A DNA stretch of 64,000 bases, taken from Weissella oryzae SG25 (lineage in GTDB: Bacteria > Bacillota > Bacilli > Lactobacillales > Lactobacillaceae). Of this stretch, positions 51,061-60,362 are shown in pieces (position 1 is the stretch's first letter; every line of letters begins with the position of its first letter). A program made the translations under genes and the position numbers. The DNA lies in the NCBI RefSeq assembly GCF_000691805.2, contig NZ_DF820494.1:1-64000 (forward strand), written 5' to 3'. The notes below the pieces were generated by a model. The model was not told where the DNA came from, did not search any database, and saw only the letters and a list, made by a program, of their open reading frames with translations.

Positions 51061-54000
51061 TCAATAGTAATAGTATCCCGCAAATTTATAGATTCTAATT
51101 TTCTCTCCATTCTTTAAGATTACGTTTATAAAGGTAGAGTCTTTATAATCTAACGGAACTTCAAAATTGAAGTAATCATGGAAAAAAATCCTTTTAGAAC
51201 CATCTGTCTGAAAAGCAGTGTCTTTCCTAAACTTTGTAAAATATGAATAAAAAATTTCGTATCCATATATTTCATCTTTAACTACAGCTTGTACATCATT
51301 TTTAAATAATACGGAAATAAAATACTTACCATCAGCACTATAATTATTATCATCAAAATTAGATTTATAAATTTCAGCTATTTCCTCATGCCTTTTGTCA
51401 TTTTGATGATTATCAAAAATTTCAATTTCATCTTTATTTTCTAAAACTGCATAAATTTTAACTTTTATATCAGTATTAATTTTCCCAGTCGATATAATAA
51501 ACAAGCGCAAATAGCCAGAGTAATCAGCAAGGTGCACCCTACTAGGATTCTTAACATCAAATGGCTTTATAAGATCAAAATGAAAATCCTTTGGTGGGTT
51601 TTGATTAATAACATCGTGTGGATTATCATAGACAACTCTGTAACCATATAATTTACCCCTCGTAGCTTCGAGGATATTTTGAAACGTTATTCCCTTTACG
51701 TCATTAATCCTTTCACCATAATCGATGAGGTAAGTTTTACATGCATTCTTTATGGAATCGTACCAAATATCATTAATAACGGTTACCTTAAAACTTGAGC
51801 TTATTATCTTAAACTTCCCTCTGTATCTGAACGTGATATCATACACTCCGGCTTTATTTATATCAACATCACCCTCTTGGATAATTCTATCATCGCTATA
51901 ATCAACTTTATTACCATCTTCATCAATTACCTCAACTAGATTGTCAGCTCTTACCCATTCCTTACCATTTTGTAACGTACTATCTTGAGTTTTAATTGAT
52001 GATTTATCGAGCTTCACCGTTATCGTTGCTTTTTCTGTATTTGTTTTATCGATTCCTGTATAACTATATACGACAGAATAAGTTCCTACCTTATCAGTAT
52101 CTACGCTACCAGTCACACTGATTCTATTATCACTTAAATCAATTTGATTCCCATAATCATCCGTTGCATCTAAGAAGTTATCCTCCTTAAGCCAAGGATT
52201 CCCTTCTCCCAAAACACTATCTTTTACTTCAAGACTAGCTAAACCAATAGGCTGGATATAAAACGCTGTGTTTGCTTCTTCTGCTGGTAAAACTAACATA
52301 TCTGATTCCATTGTAGAGTACAAAATTCCAGCTTTAAAATTCAACCGATAAATATTATCACTAATCCTCTCAACGTTAATGAACATATTCCCTAAAGTTT
52401 TAACCACATAAAAAATATCTATGGTGTCTTCTACAACTGCTTTTTTTAAGTAAAACAATTCTGCTTCTTCTTTAGGTACGAAAATTAGATGGTTGTCTTC
52501 TATACCTAGATAGTTTTCTTCTCCATTGCTATTGATAGTACGGATATTTACACCAGCATCTACGGAAATTTTATCGCCAGTAGTTGACTCTAAAATAATA
52601 TTCAATGAGCTTTCTACCTCTACATCTGTAGAGAATACTGGATATTTCTTATTTTCGTCCGAAGTTAATATGCCCATATCATCTAGTATAGAAGACTTTA
52701 GTGCATATTTTTCACCCACGATAATTGGCATTTTCTTGGCTGTATAAATAATTCCATTTTTAAAGCCTTGCTCAATATCATTGTAATTAGCTTCTTCATC
52801 CTGTTCAAAGACTTCAAAGCTCTTTAAAATTAATTCATTATCTAGATTTGTTAGCTTAATAGGTGCTTTCACTATATTATTTTGTGGTGCTGTTAAATCA
52901 TGACTGACTAATAAAATATTTGAATGGATGTCCCAAATTTCAACTGAACTATGCTTAATTAGATAAACTAATGAATTCCAACCAAATAGCTTTGCTATTG
53001 AATATTTTTTTGTTTCTTGTCCAGTTTGTGTGATTTCAAAAAAGTTATTGCTAAATGCTATATTAATGTTCATAAAATCAACTGAAAAGTTTAAATTCTC
53101 AATTGATTTAAAAGTAAAGTTAACTCCAACACTTGACAATAAATATTTTGCTGAAAAATTGCCCTCAAATGAAGTGTTCTTACTTAATAACAGACTAGTT
53201 TCATCATCTAAGCTATCATCTGTTTGAGTAATAGAACCATTACTTTTAATTTCATCGTTGCCTAACAATAAAATTGGTGAGTTATTATCATTTAAAGCAA
53301 GTTTTAGGTCTTGAGATGGAGTGAAATTATTGATAGAGTCAGCTCCAAATTGGCTAATTGTTAATTTAAAAGTATCATAATCATACAATAAATCATCTAT
53401 ATTAAATTCACTTGTCATAGACGAAGTTTTAATAACTTGTGTGACCTGATTCTTAAAATCATAATAGCCGAGCTGAATCGTCCAATCAGATAACATATAC
53501 TGAGCATTATATGCAATCTTATCTAAATCATTCATAAAGCCTTGCAAATACTGGCCTTTATTATTACTTGATACCAATGATCTAATGAGTGTAATATGTT
53601 CATTTAAGATTTGATAAAATAAGCTTTCGAGCCTTAAAATTCGTGTATATCTCTTTGCATACCATTGATAAAACAAATATGGCTTTAATTGTAAAATATC
53701 CTCAGGGAGTTGCTTTGGTAAAATTAAGGTATCACTTATATTGAAAACCTTCTCAAAATCACCTTGTACAATTAAATTTTTTAGATCACTCCCAAAAACT
53801 TGCTGAAAGCAATAATCAATCCACCTTGGGCAAGACCAATTATCTCCAAAAGTAGTAAAATTATCAATTACACTTAATAACTCATTTTTGATCAGCCGAA
53901 TTATTCCAAATAACTCGGCATCAGATACCGACGTTAATTCTGACAATTTATCTACTAAAGTATTATCAAATGCAAAAGTTTGTTTATCAGAATCAAGTGC

Positions 54001-55374
54001 ATCTGATAATTTAGATGTCATTTTAATATCAGATAAATTTTGTTTGGACTTAACAGCTGGAAATATTAATCCCAATGTTGGAACGTCGGTAGTAATCAAC
54101 TCAGTTGTAATCGATTTTGGCGTTGCAGGTTGAAAAGGTATCTTGATTAAATCACTCTCCGCAGGAATCACTGGTAAAATAATTTTAGTAATTTCCTCAG
54201 ATGGTAAATTTACAAAAACATTTTCTGGTGTGGGTTGAGTCTCAACAAATACATGTTTACTTTTAGGGAATGTAAAATTTTCAAAATATTGAGTTGAATC
54301 TTCTCCATTTGTAAGATCATATTCATCGTATTCTCTTGATTGGTTTTTGCTATACTTTATTTTCTTCAATGGTATTTTGACCATACTTGTTAATTTCTCA
54401 TCAGTTTTAGAATCAATTAACGCATTTGGCCCAGTATAATAAGAGACTAACCCACCATATTTATCATTTGCTGGAATGACCGTACTTACAATATAAGATG
54501 TTGAAATATGGAAAAGGCTGTATAAATCAAATTGGTACTTTAAAGTTAGCATTTGAGAATACTCATCATTCACTTTAATATCATCAATTCTTTTTTTTGC
54601 AGATTCATATTTCTCTTTTACTTTTGTGAATTGATCTTCTAAGAAATAATATGGTTGTAAATTTACAACATTAGCTGAAAAGCCACCATAAGAGATTAAA
54701 TCCTCAGCTGTTAAACTATAATACTTCTTATCATCTAATTGGTAGAAGGGATAACGTATTTTGTTTAATCCTAGGCCATAAAGTCTAAACAACGCCTTCG
54801 TTAATAAACCAACCAATTCATCTGTGGCTGGTTTAATTCTATTTGTTCCAATGTTTTTAATTAAAATTTGTGGGTTCCATATAAGCTCAACCATCGACCC
54901 AATACCATTTGAATCATCATCCGATTTAGAAATTAACCTGTTACTATTTAAATTATTGCCTGGTCCCCACAACACGACGTTGGCTACAACATCATGAGTA
55001 TGTTTTCCGTTCTCATCAATACATTGCAAAGTAGTATTAGTTGCACCTGTATCTTTAGGTAATGGAACAGCACCAGAAACTGCCGTCAAAAGTTCCAATC
55101 CAAAAGTTCTTTTTTTTATGTCTTCAATTGCTGCTTGGATGCTTTTTAGGAATTCATCCTGCTCTTGAATATCAGCTAAGTACTTTTTATCATAAATACT
55201 AAATTGTTCAGGATTGGTGACTTCATCTAAGTCTTGTAATGGCTCCATCATATATCTCGATGGGATAGCCCAAACGTTTGGATAAACTTCATAAGCTTTG
55301 ACTTCTAATACATCTTCTGAACCAGCTGCTGTGCGAAAATACCTTATATTTTCAGTTTTAAGTTTATTGTCCAT
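51061..55374 (-). CDS. NTNH-like toxin partner with Ig-like domains
   Basis: 1437 residues. The first 450 follow the BoNT light-chain/NTNH fold: VKAYEVYPNVWAIPSR (24-40), then KPATDELVGLLTKALFRLYG (181-200), which aligns with the BoNT stretch around HELIH but lacks HExxH, and LTAEDLISYGG (221-231) where BoNT has its EELRTFGG. A long helical middle follows, then trefoil-like repeats (about 850-1050). Two bacterial Ig-like (Big_3-type) domains lie at about 1050-1125 and 1126-1200, each with a WLKEDN/WVRADN opening. A 235-residue beta-rich tail ends the protein. It is catalytically inactive by motif. In clostridia NTNH shields the toxin; here it lies 80 bases after the toxin gene. GGAGAACATT precedes the ATG. 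Confidence 0.88.
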   Translation of the reverse strand: MDNKLKTENIRYFRTAAGSEDVLEVKAYEVYPNVWAIPSRYMMEPLQDLDEVTNPEQFSIYDKKYLADIQEQDEFLKSIQAAIEDIKKRTFGLELLTAVSGAVPLPKDTGATNTTLQCIDENGKHTHDVVANVVLWGPGNNLNSNRLISKSDDDSNGIGSMVELIWNPQILIKNIGTNRIKPATDELVGLLTKALFRLYGLGLNKIRYPFYQLDDKKYYSLTAEDLISYGGFSANVVNLQPYYFLEDQFTKVKEKYESAKKRIDDIKVNDEYSQMLTLKYQFDLYSLFHISTSYIVSTVIPANDKYGGLVSYYTGPNALIDSKTDEKLTSMVKIPLKKIKYSKNQSREYDEYDLTNGEDSTQYFENFTFPKSKHVFVETQPTPENVFVNLPSEEITKIILPVIPAESDLIKIPFQPATPKSITTELITTDVPTLGLIFPAVKSKQNLSDIKMTSKLSDALDSDKQTFAFDNTLVDKLSELTSVSDAELFGIIRLIKNELLSVIDNFTTFGDNWSCPRWIDYCFQQVFGSDLKNLIVQGDFEKVFNISDTLILPKQLPEDILQLKPYLFYQWYAKRYTRILRLESLFYQILNEHITLIRSLVSSNNKGQYLQGFMNDLDKIAYNAQYMLSDWTIQLGYYDFKNQVTQVIKTSSMTSEFNIDDLLYDYDTFKLTISQFGADSINNFTPSQDLKLALNDNNSPILLLGNDEIKSNGSITQTDDSLDDETSLLLSKNTSFEGNFSAKYLLSSVGVNFTFKSIENLNFSVDFMNINIAFSNNFFEITQTGQETKKYSIAKLFGWNSLVYLIKHSSVEIWDIHSNILLVSHDLTAPQNNIVKAPIKLTNLDNELILKSFEVFEQDEEANYNDIEQGFKNGIIYTAKKMPIIVGEKYALKSSILDDMGILTSDENKKYPVFSTDVEVESSLNIILESTTGDKISVDAGVNIRTINSNGEENYLGIEDNHLIFVPKEEAELFYLKKAVVEDTIDIFYVVKTLGNMFINVERISDNIYRLNFKAGILYSTMESDMLVLPAEEANTAFYIQPIGLASLEVKDSVLGEGNPWLKEDNFLDATDDYGNQIDLSDNRISVTGSVDTDKVGTYSVVYSYTGIDKTNTEKATITVKLDKSSIKTQDSTLQNGKEWVRADNLVEVIDEDGNKVDYSDDRIIQEGDVDINKAGVYDITFRYRGKFKIISSSFKVTVINDIWYDSIKNACKTYLIDYGERINDVKGITFQNILEATRGKLYGYRVVYDNPHDVINQNPPKDFHFDLIKPFDVKNPSRVHLADYSGYLRLFIISTGKINTDIKVKIYAVLENKDEIEIFDNHQNDKRHEEIAEIYKSNFDDNNYSADGKYFISVLFKNDVQAVVKDEIYGYEIFYSYFTKFRKDTAFQTDGSKRIFFHDYFNFEVPLDYKDSTFINVILKNGEKIRIYKFAGYYYY

Positions 55375-55454
55375 AATGTTCTCCTACAAAAATCATCTTC
55401 AATGCCTTTCATTTTCTTTCCATATGTCAATTATTGGCTATTTTTTTTGTACAG

Positions 55455-58400
55455 TTATTCAACCCAATTTGCATCTTTGGGTACAAATATCCATTTGAAT
55501 TTTTCTTGAATTTCATCATTGCTGTAGTTACTCTTATTCACTACTGTTACGTAACCATCTAACCTTGCACCATTTATCCATAAATCTCCCGAATATCCAC
55601 GCTTATATGCAGAGATTGGACCTTGTTTGCTATTTCCCGTACCTACCAAAATAGCAGCATTCTGTAGTTTAATATTTCTGTCAAAAGTAAAGATTTCCTC
55701 TTCAGACTTTCCTTCATTTGAAATTAATTTAAGCTGTGTTGGCGCGAAGTACGCATTATCTTGAATAATTGCCAAGGACAAGTTTGTAGTCTCTATAGAC
55801 TGCATTGTGAACTTGTCACCCCATCGAACGTAATTATTCATGTTTTTTGAATCAAGTGGTACTAATTTGAATTGCAAACCACCATAATAACCATAGACTC
55901 TATCATTCATACCAAGATATTTAATATCAACACCAGGTACGCTTTTTAATTTCAAACGTTTTGTCTCATAAACCGTTTCAAAAGCAGATTTATTATCATC
56001 GGAAAGTAAATAATATGCTTTATTGTACTGTAAACGTTCACCCCAATGATCATAGACAAATTGACCGTGATCTTCTTTAAACGTATACTTAATGTCTCGT
56101 TGAGAAATAGTGCCATTATAATAGCTGATATCGTCTAATTGATAATCAACGTTATAGTTATAAAATTTAAAGGTCCCTCTCTGAGCGATTGGTTTCTTCC
56201 TACTTGAATCTTTAATTAAACCTAATAAGTTATCATTCTGATATACTTTAATTCGGGTATTTTCATTAACAATTGTGATTTTTACCCAACGATTTAAAGC
56301 AATACGAGGTTCAATGACAAACTCACTATTCCTCAATAGATTAGCGGTTGCAAGAACGAACTCATTGTTTTTAACTTGTAAAATTAGTTCTTCAACTTCT
56401 TTATTAACACCACTAACTGCAGAGTAAGAAAAAATTCTTCTTTCTTCCGAGCTAGAAGGCACTGGCATACGTAGCCAAAAAGAAATTGTATACTGTTCAT
56501 CCTTATTAAGGGCGTATTCTTTTCCATTGTTTGAGGATACTGCTAAAACCACTTTATTTATTGTGTTGGTATCCTTAGCAATTTTTATTGTTTGATCAAA
56601 ATGGCCTTCCTGAGTAGAGACCGTCTTTTTATCAGCGTAGACTGAATAATTTCCATATAAATCTTGAATGTCTTGCGTACCTTCACCAAGTCCATTCAAA
56701 TGTACCGTATTACCTTTAAAATCAGTGGCTAAATCATATTTTCTACTATATCTTCGTATATATCTTTTTCTTTTGACTACTGTATCATGCGCAGCAATAT
56801 AAAGATCAATAACTTCGCGTGGACTTACAAACTTTTCTCTAGCTTCAGTCTGATATTTATAATAACTTTCGGCACTAATTGAGCCATTATTATAGGCTTC
56901 TTCTAAAGAATCCAAAAAATATTTCTTAGAATCTATAACATATTGATCAAGTTCTTCTTTAATTTTTTGCCACACAATATCATTGAATATTTTACTAGCA
57001 TTCTCTAAATTCGCCGTCATAGAATTTTTGGCAAAAGTCTGCATAAGCATAGGGAATTCACTAAAAATTTCTTCACACTTAGCTTTAATTATTTTCCTAT
57101 CTTCTTCACTATAAGCCTGATTTGTGGCGTCAAATTCCATAACAGTTTTAACAGTTTTTAACATATTCCTAAAACCGGTTATTGCAAGTCTGCTTTCATT
57201 CCACAAACGGCTTAAAATATTATTTTCCCATTGTACATACGCATTAAGAGTAAAATTCTTTATATCATTTTGATACTGGTCTACATACTTACCAAACATA
57301 CTATCATAAGCTTCCATAGTCTCAGCCTTGGCATACATTGAATTAATGGCAATTGCACCAACTGTAATTCCTAATCCCGCAAATCCACCGCCATCAGTTG
57401 CAAAAATTAAGAATGCATCAAGTGTCGCATTTGCAAAAGCCTGTTCATACTTTTCTGCTGACAAATTCTTATATGCACAATAAAAGGGAAGGATTGACAT
57501 TAAGTCATCTTTAATTTGGTCTATACTAACTTCTTTCTTCTGCGCTAAATTATACAAATCCTCCAATATCTGGCCTGACCACACTGCAAAGCCCACAGCA
57601 CCTAATGTTTGATCTGCCCCTTCTTTTAACTTCATCATTGCAGTTGTTTTGGGTATATAAACATCTTTAGTATTTTTAAAAGTTTCTTCTAAATCCTCAT
57701 TTAAACTAGGCCTTTCGGTCAAGACTTTCGAATTGTCTAATTTCATAACATGATTAATCATTGGCGCAGTAATCTCAGAAACGGTTACCTTTACACTAGT
57801 CTTATCACGAATATCAGTTTCAAATTTAGTACCTTTAATTGGACTCAAATTATAATTGGTTGTATTTAGGGAACTTCTAGGCATACTTTCATCAACGACA
57901 AAGTCTGACTTATATTTAATTTTTGAAATTATAATACCACTAATGTTAGTGTCCAGTATTGTATCATGACTAATTTTCTGACCTGTAAAATTCTTTATTT
58001 TAATATCAGATGGAAGGTAGCTTGCTTTAATTTTAGGCAATGATACCATACGTTGCATGCCCGCTACTTCGAGCTCAAGAGCTGGATTTTCGCTAACTAC
58101 AGGTGTTAATGCAGTATGGAAATCTAACTCTTGAGACAAGAGTCCTCTATCCTCATCAAAGGTTTCTCGAAGACGATTCAAAATATCAACACGATACGAC
58201 CAGACACCAAGATTATCAGGCATCAAAGTATAATAACTACGAGTTTTAATATTTAATATTCTTGCAAATTTGGCTTCATCAATAAAAAATCCGTCTTGAA
58301 CATAACGCTTAATATTTCTAGGATTAACTATAAATTTTTTACTTTCTTGGTTGTATTTCACTCCATAACAACTTTCAATAAAATGTTGAAAGTCAGATGA

Positions 58401-59465
58401 AATTTCGAACCCTCTATATTGATTTAAAAAGCTTGAAACATTTTGATAAACTCCATCGACACTTTCAGTGGGGTCATCTTCATTTCTCCCATTATATAAA
58501 AAACCAATGTAAGTACTTTTAAGATGATCAGATATTTCTATATCGTCATCTATAGTATGCTTGTTAAAAGTTAGTAATTCTTCCATTGGCGTTTCCTTAA
58601 ATGCATCATTATCACCGGTAACACGACCCCATGTTGTCGCCCAAGCTGGTGTTTCACCGGAACGATTAACAGGGTTAGCGATTCCTTTCTGAAAATGCAA
58701 ACCATGCGTCATTTCATGCAACAAAGTTAATGTCGGATCTAACAATGCAACATCATCGGTTTCATGGGCTTTAAATCTAGTTGAAAAGAACGGATCAAAC
58801 TGAACAGTAAAAAAAGAACCAGACCCTAATTTAGGAAATCCTTCAGGTTGAAATCCTGCGGTTGCACAAGCCTCGGTTATTGGTAAATTTGTAGCAGGTG
58901 GAATAATAACGATATTTGCTTTTTTACTTCCGACTTTTTTGTTCCAAACACTAGTAACTGGATCCTGCAATAAAACATCTACAGAATTGAATTGATCAAA
59001 AATATCAGTTGAACTTGTTCCTGCTTGTTTGGGAAAGCCACATATATTTCGAAATTGAATTTCTTCAAAAAATTCCTTAATATATCTAGACTCATTGCAT
59101 TTATTCTTATAAAATGAAAAAACTTTTTTAATTCCTTCGAAATAATCAGATTTTTGACTGTCTAATGATTCACCTAGAAATTCACGTGTAAGTCTAGCAC
59201 TACTATAATAATCCACCATTTCGTGATCATCTTCTACTCCCGAAGCACCAGTATCCAAACGATCTGTTGAGATAAAAATACCAGAACTAATTTCATACAA
59301 TTTAAGATTTCTATATTCTATTCTTCCTTCTCCATCAGCATCATACGCGCTCATTTGTATCCGACTCATAAAAACATGTACATCATTTAAACTCTGAGTA
59401 GTTGAATCAAAACTCTCGAGTATAGGTGACTCGTAATTAACGTCAAACATTTCTAAAACATCCAT
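55455..59465 (-). CDS. Botulinum-neurotoxin-like zinc protease toxin
   Basis: 1336 residues from the ATG at 59465, which follows GGAGGAAATATA; an ATG 14 codons earlier has no site. Light chain: H250-E-M-T-H254 with the second ligand E296 in PMEELLTFNKH, and R409-x-x-Y412 (KTRSYY), as in BoNT. A helical translocation domain follows with a glycine-rich hydrophobic stretch near 688. The receptor-binding half has a lectin-like domain with YTISFWLRMP near 995 and a trefoil starting DHWGERLQYNKAYYLLS near 1140 and ending KWIFVPKDANW. Cysteines are only at 123, 142, 200, 366, 663 and 797, none flanking the chain junction. Matches the known Weissella toxin type. Confidence 0.95.
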   Translation of the reverse strand: MDVLEMFDVNYESPILESFDSTTQSLNDVHVFMSRIQMSAYDADGEGRIEYRNLKLYEISSGIFISTDRLDTGASGVEDDHEMVDYYSSARLTREFLGESLDSQKSDYFEGIKKVFSFYKNKCNESRYIKEFFEEIQFRNICGFPKQAGTSSTDIFDQFNSVDVLLQDPVTSVWNKKVGSKKANIVIIPPATNLPITEACATAGFQPEGFPKLGSGSFFTVQFDPFFSTRFKAHETDDVALLDPTLTLLHEMTHGLHFQKGIANPVNRSGETPAWATTWGRVTGDNDAFKETPMEELLTFNKHTIDDDIEISDHLKSTYIGFLYNGRNEDDPTESVDGVYQNVSSFLNQYRGFEISSDFQHFIESCYGVKYNQESKKFIVNPRNIKRYVQDGFFIDEAKFARILNIKTRSYYTLMPDNLGVWSYRVDILNRLRETFDEDRGLLSQELDFHTALTPVVSENPALELEVAGMQRMVSLPKIKASYLPSDIKIKNFTGQKISHDTILDTNISGIIISKIKYKSDFVVDESMPRSSLNTTNYNLSPIKGTKFETDIRDKTSVKVTVSEITAPMINHVMKLDNSKVLTERPSLNEDLEETFKNTKDVYIPKTTAMMKLKEGADQTLGAVGFAVWSGQILEDLYNLAQKKEVSIDQIKDDLMSILPFYCAYKNLSAEKYEQAFANATLDAFLIFATDGGGFAGLGITVGAIAINSMYAKAETMEAYDSMFGKYVDQYQNDIKNFTLNAYVQWENNILSRLWNESRLAITGFRNMLKTVKTVMEFDATNQAYSEEDRKIIKAKCEEIFSEFPMLMQTFAKNSMTANLENASKIFNDIVWQKIKEELDQYVIDSKKYFLDSLEEAYNNGSISAESYYKYQTEAREKFVSPREVIDLYIAAHDTVVKRKRYIRRYSRKYDLATDFKGNTVHLNGLGEGTQDIQDLYGNYSVYADKKTVSTQEGHFDQTIKIAKDTNTINKVVLAVSSNNGKEYALNKDEQYTISFWLRMPVPSSSEERRIFSYSAVSGVNKEVEELILQVKNNEFVLATANLLRNSEFVIEPRIALNRWVKITIVNENTRIKVYQNDNLLGLIKDSSRKKPIAQRGTFKFYNYNVDYQLDDISYYNGTISQRDIKYTFKEDHGQFVYDHWGERLQYNKAYYLLSDDNKSAFETVYETKRLKLKSVPGVDIKYLGMNDRVYGYYGGLQFKLVPLDSKNMNNYVRWGDKFTMQSIETTNLSLAIIQDNAYFAPTQLKLISNEGKSEEEIFTFDRNIKLQNAAILVGTGNSKQGPISAYKRGYSGDLWINGARLDGYVTVVNKSNYSNDEIQEKFKWIFVPKDANWVE

Positions 59466-60362
59466 TATATTTCCTCCATTTGTATAACTTAATTGAAAAA
59501 TATCCATAGTACTTTTACATAGATCAATAAATTATTTTTCAAAAGCTGACTAGTTGATCACTCTAGCAGTGTATTTGTTGATATTACCTTTTAATTAATT
59601 CCTAAATCATAACTTCAATCTAAACTTAAACATCATCTTTGACAAATAAAAAAACCTATACCAATAAAAAATTTGATGTATTCAGGACCTTCAAAATAAG
59701 ATAAATTATGCTAAACCAATTGTAAACGCTCTTAAATCATGTTAAAATACGAACATTTTTTAAAACGCCTGTTTAACACTGTTACACGTTATCATAGGCG
59801 CATCTACTTATTTAAATAAATTGTATACTCACCGAATTTGTGATAAGGATAACTTAAAAAAACAATCTAATGTAGAATTCTAATCATTAAATAAAGAATT
59901 AATGTGTTAATTTAATTGAGAATTTTTTTAATATTTAATGTACAAAAAAATCTAATTTTTCTAGGACTGAATCTATAAACGTCTAATCATATTTTTTACT
60001 TATCAATAAAAAATAATTAAACTAACTACATTCTTAATGTGGTACTTCGATATCTTCTAATGATGGTTATACGTGAATAGTTAAAATTAAATGTCACCAT
60101 TAATTAACTTAATTTATCAACACCTAATTATATTACTTAAAAAAATTCAAAAACTACTCAACAATCTATCAAATAAAAACTGATCTAATTTTCATAATTA
60201 AATTTATAATCTATTAAAAATAAAACTATTACTTATAGAAATAAATTTTATGTTTACAAAGAAAGACGTAGGGTTACACACATATCCTTCCGCCTTTCTT
60301 TGTACCTAATGAAAATTATCATCGGCTAATCTTTTACCATATATATAATGGTTATCTAAAAT
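59466..60362. other. AT-rich gene-free region upstream of toxin gene
   Basis: About 900 bases with no supported gene on either strand. It should hold the toxin promoter. A TTGATC-17-GATATT pair 55-85 bases before the toxin start is a possible but weak promoter. There is no BotR-like sigma factor, HA or OrfX gene. Near 60225-60310 it resembles the terminator region downstream of the lipase operon (46130-46215), so this DNA too is partly duplicated. Confidence 0.6.
60255..60304 (-). terminator. Terminator of topB
   Basis: TACAAAGAAAG-CG / CG-CTTTCTTTGTA arms with an imperfect inner stem; on the minus strand it follows the topB stop by about 60 bases. Related to the one at 46163-46200. Confidence 0.6.

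Noticed and set aside
43-59774. Twelve-base match AAAACGCCTGTT between the window start (reverse) and 59763-59774
   Set aside because: A match of this length is expected by chance between two AT-rich regions of a 64 kb window.
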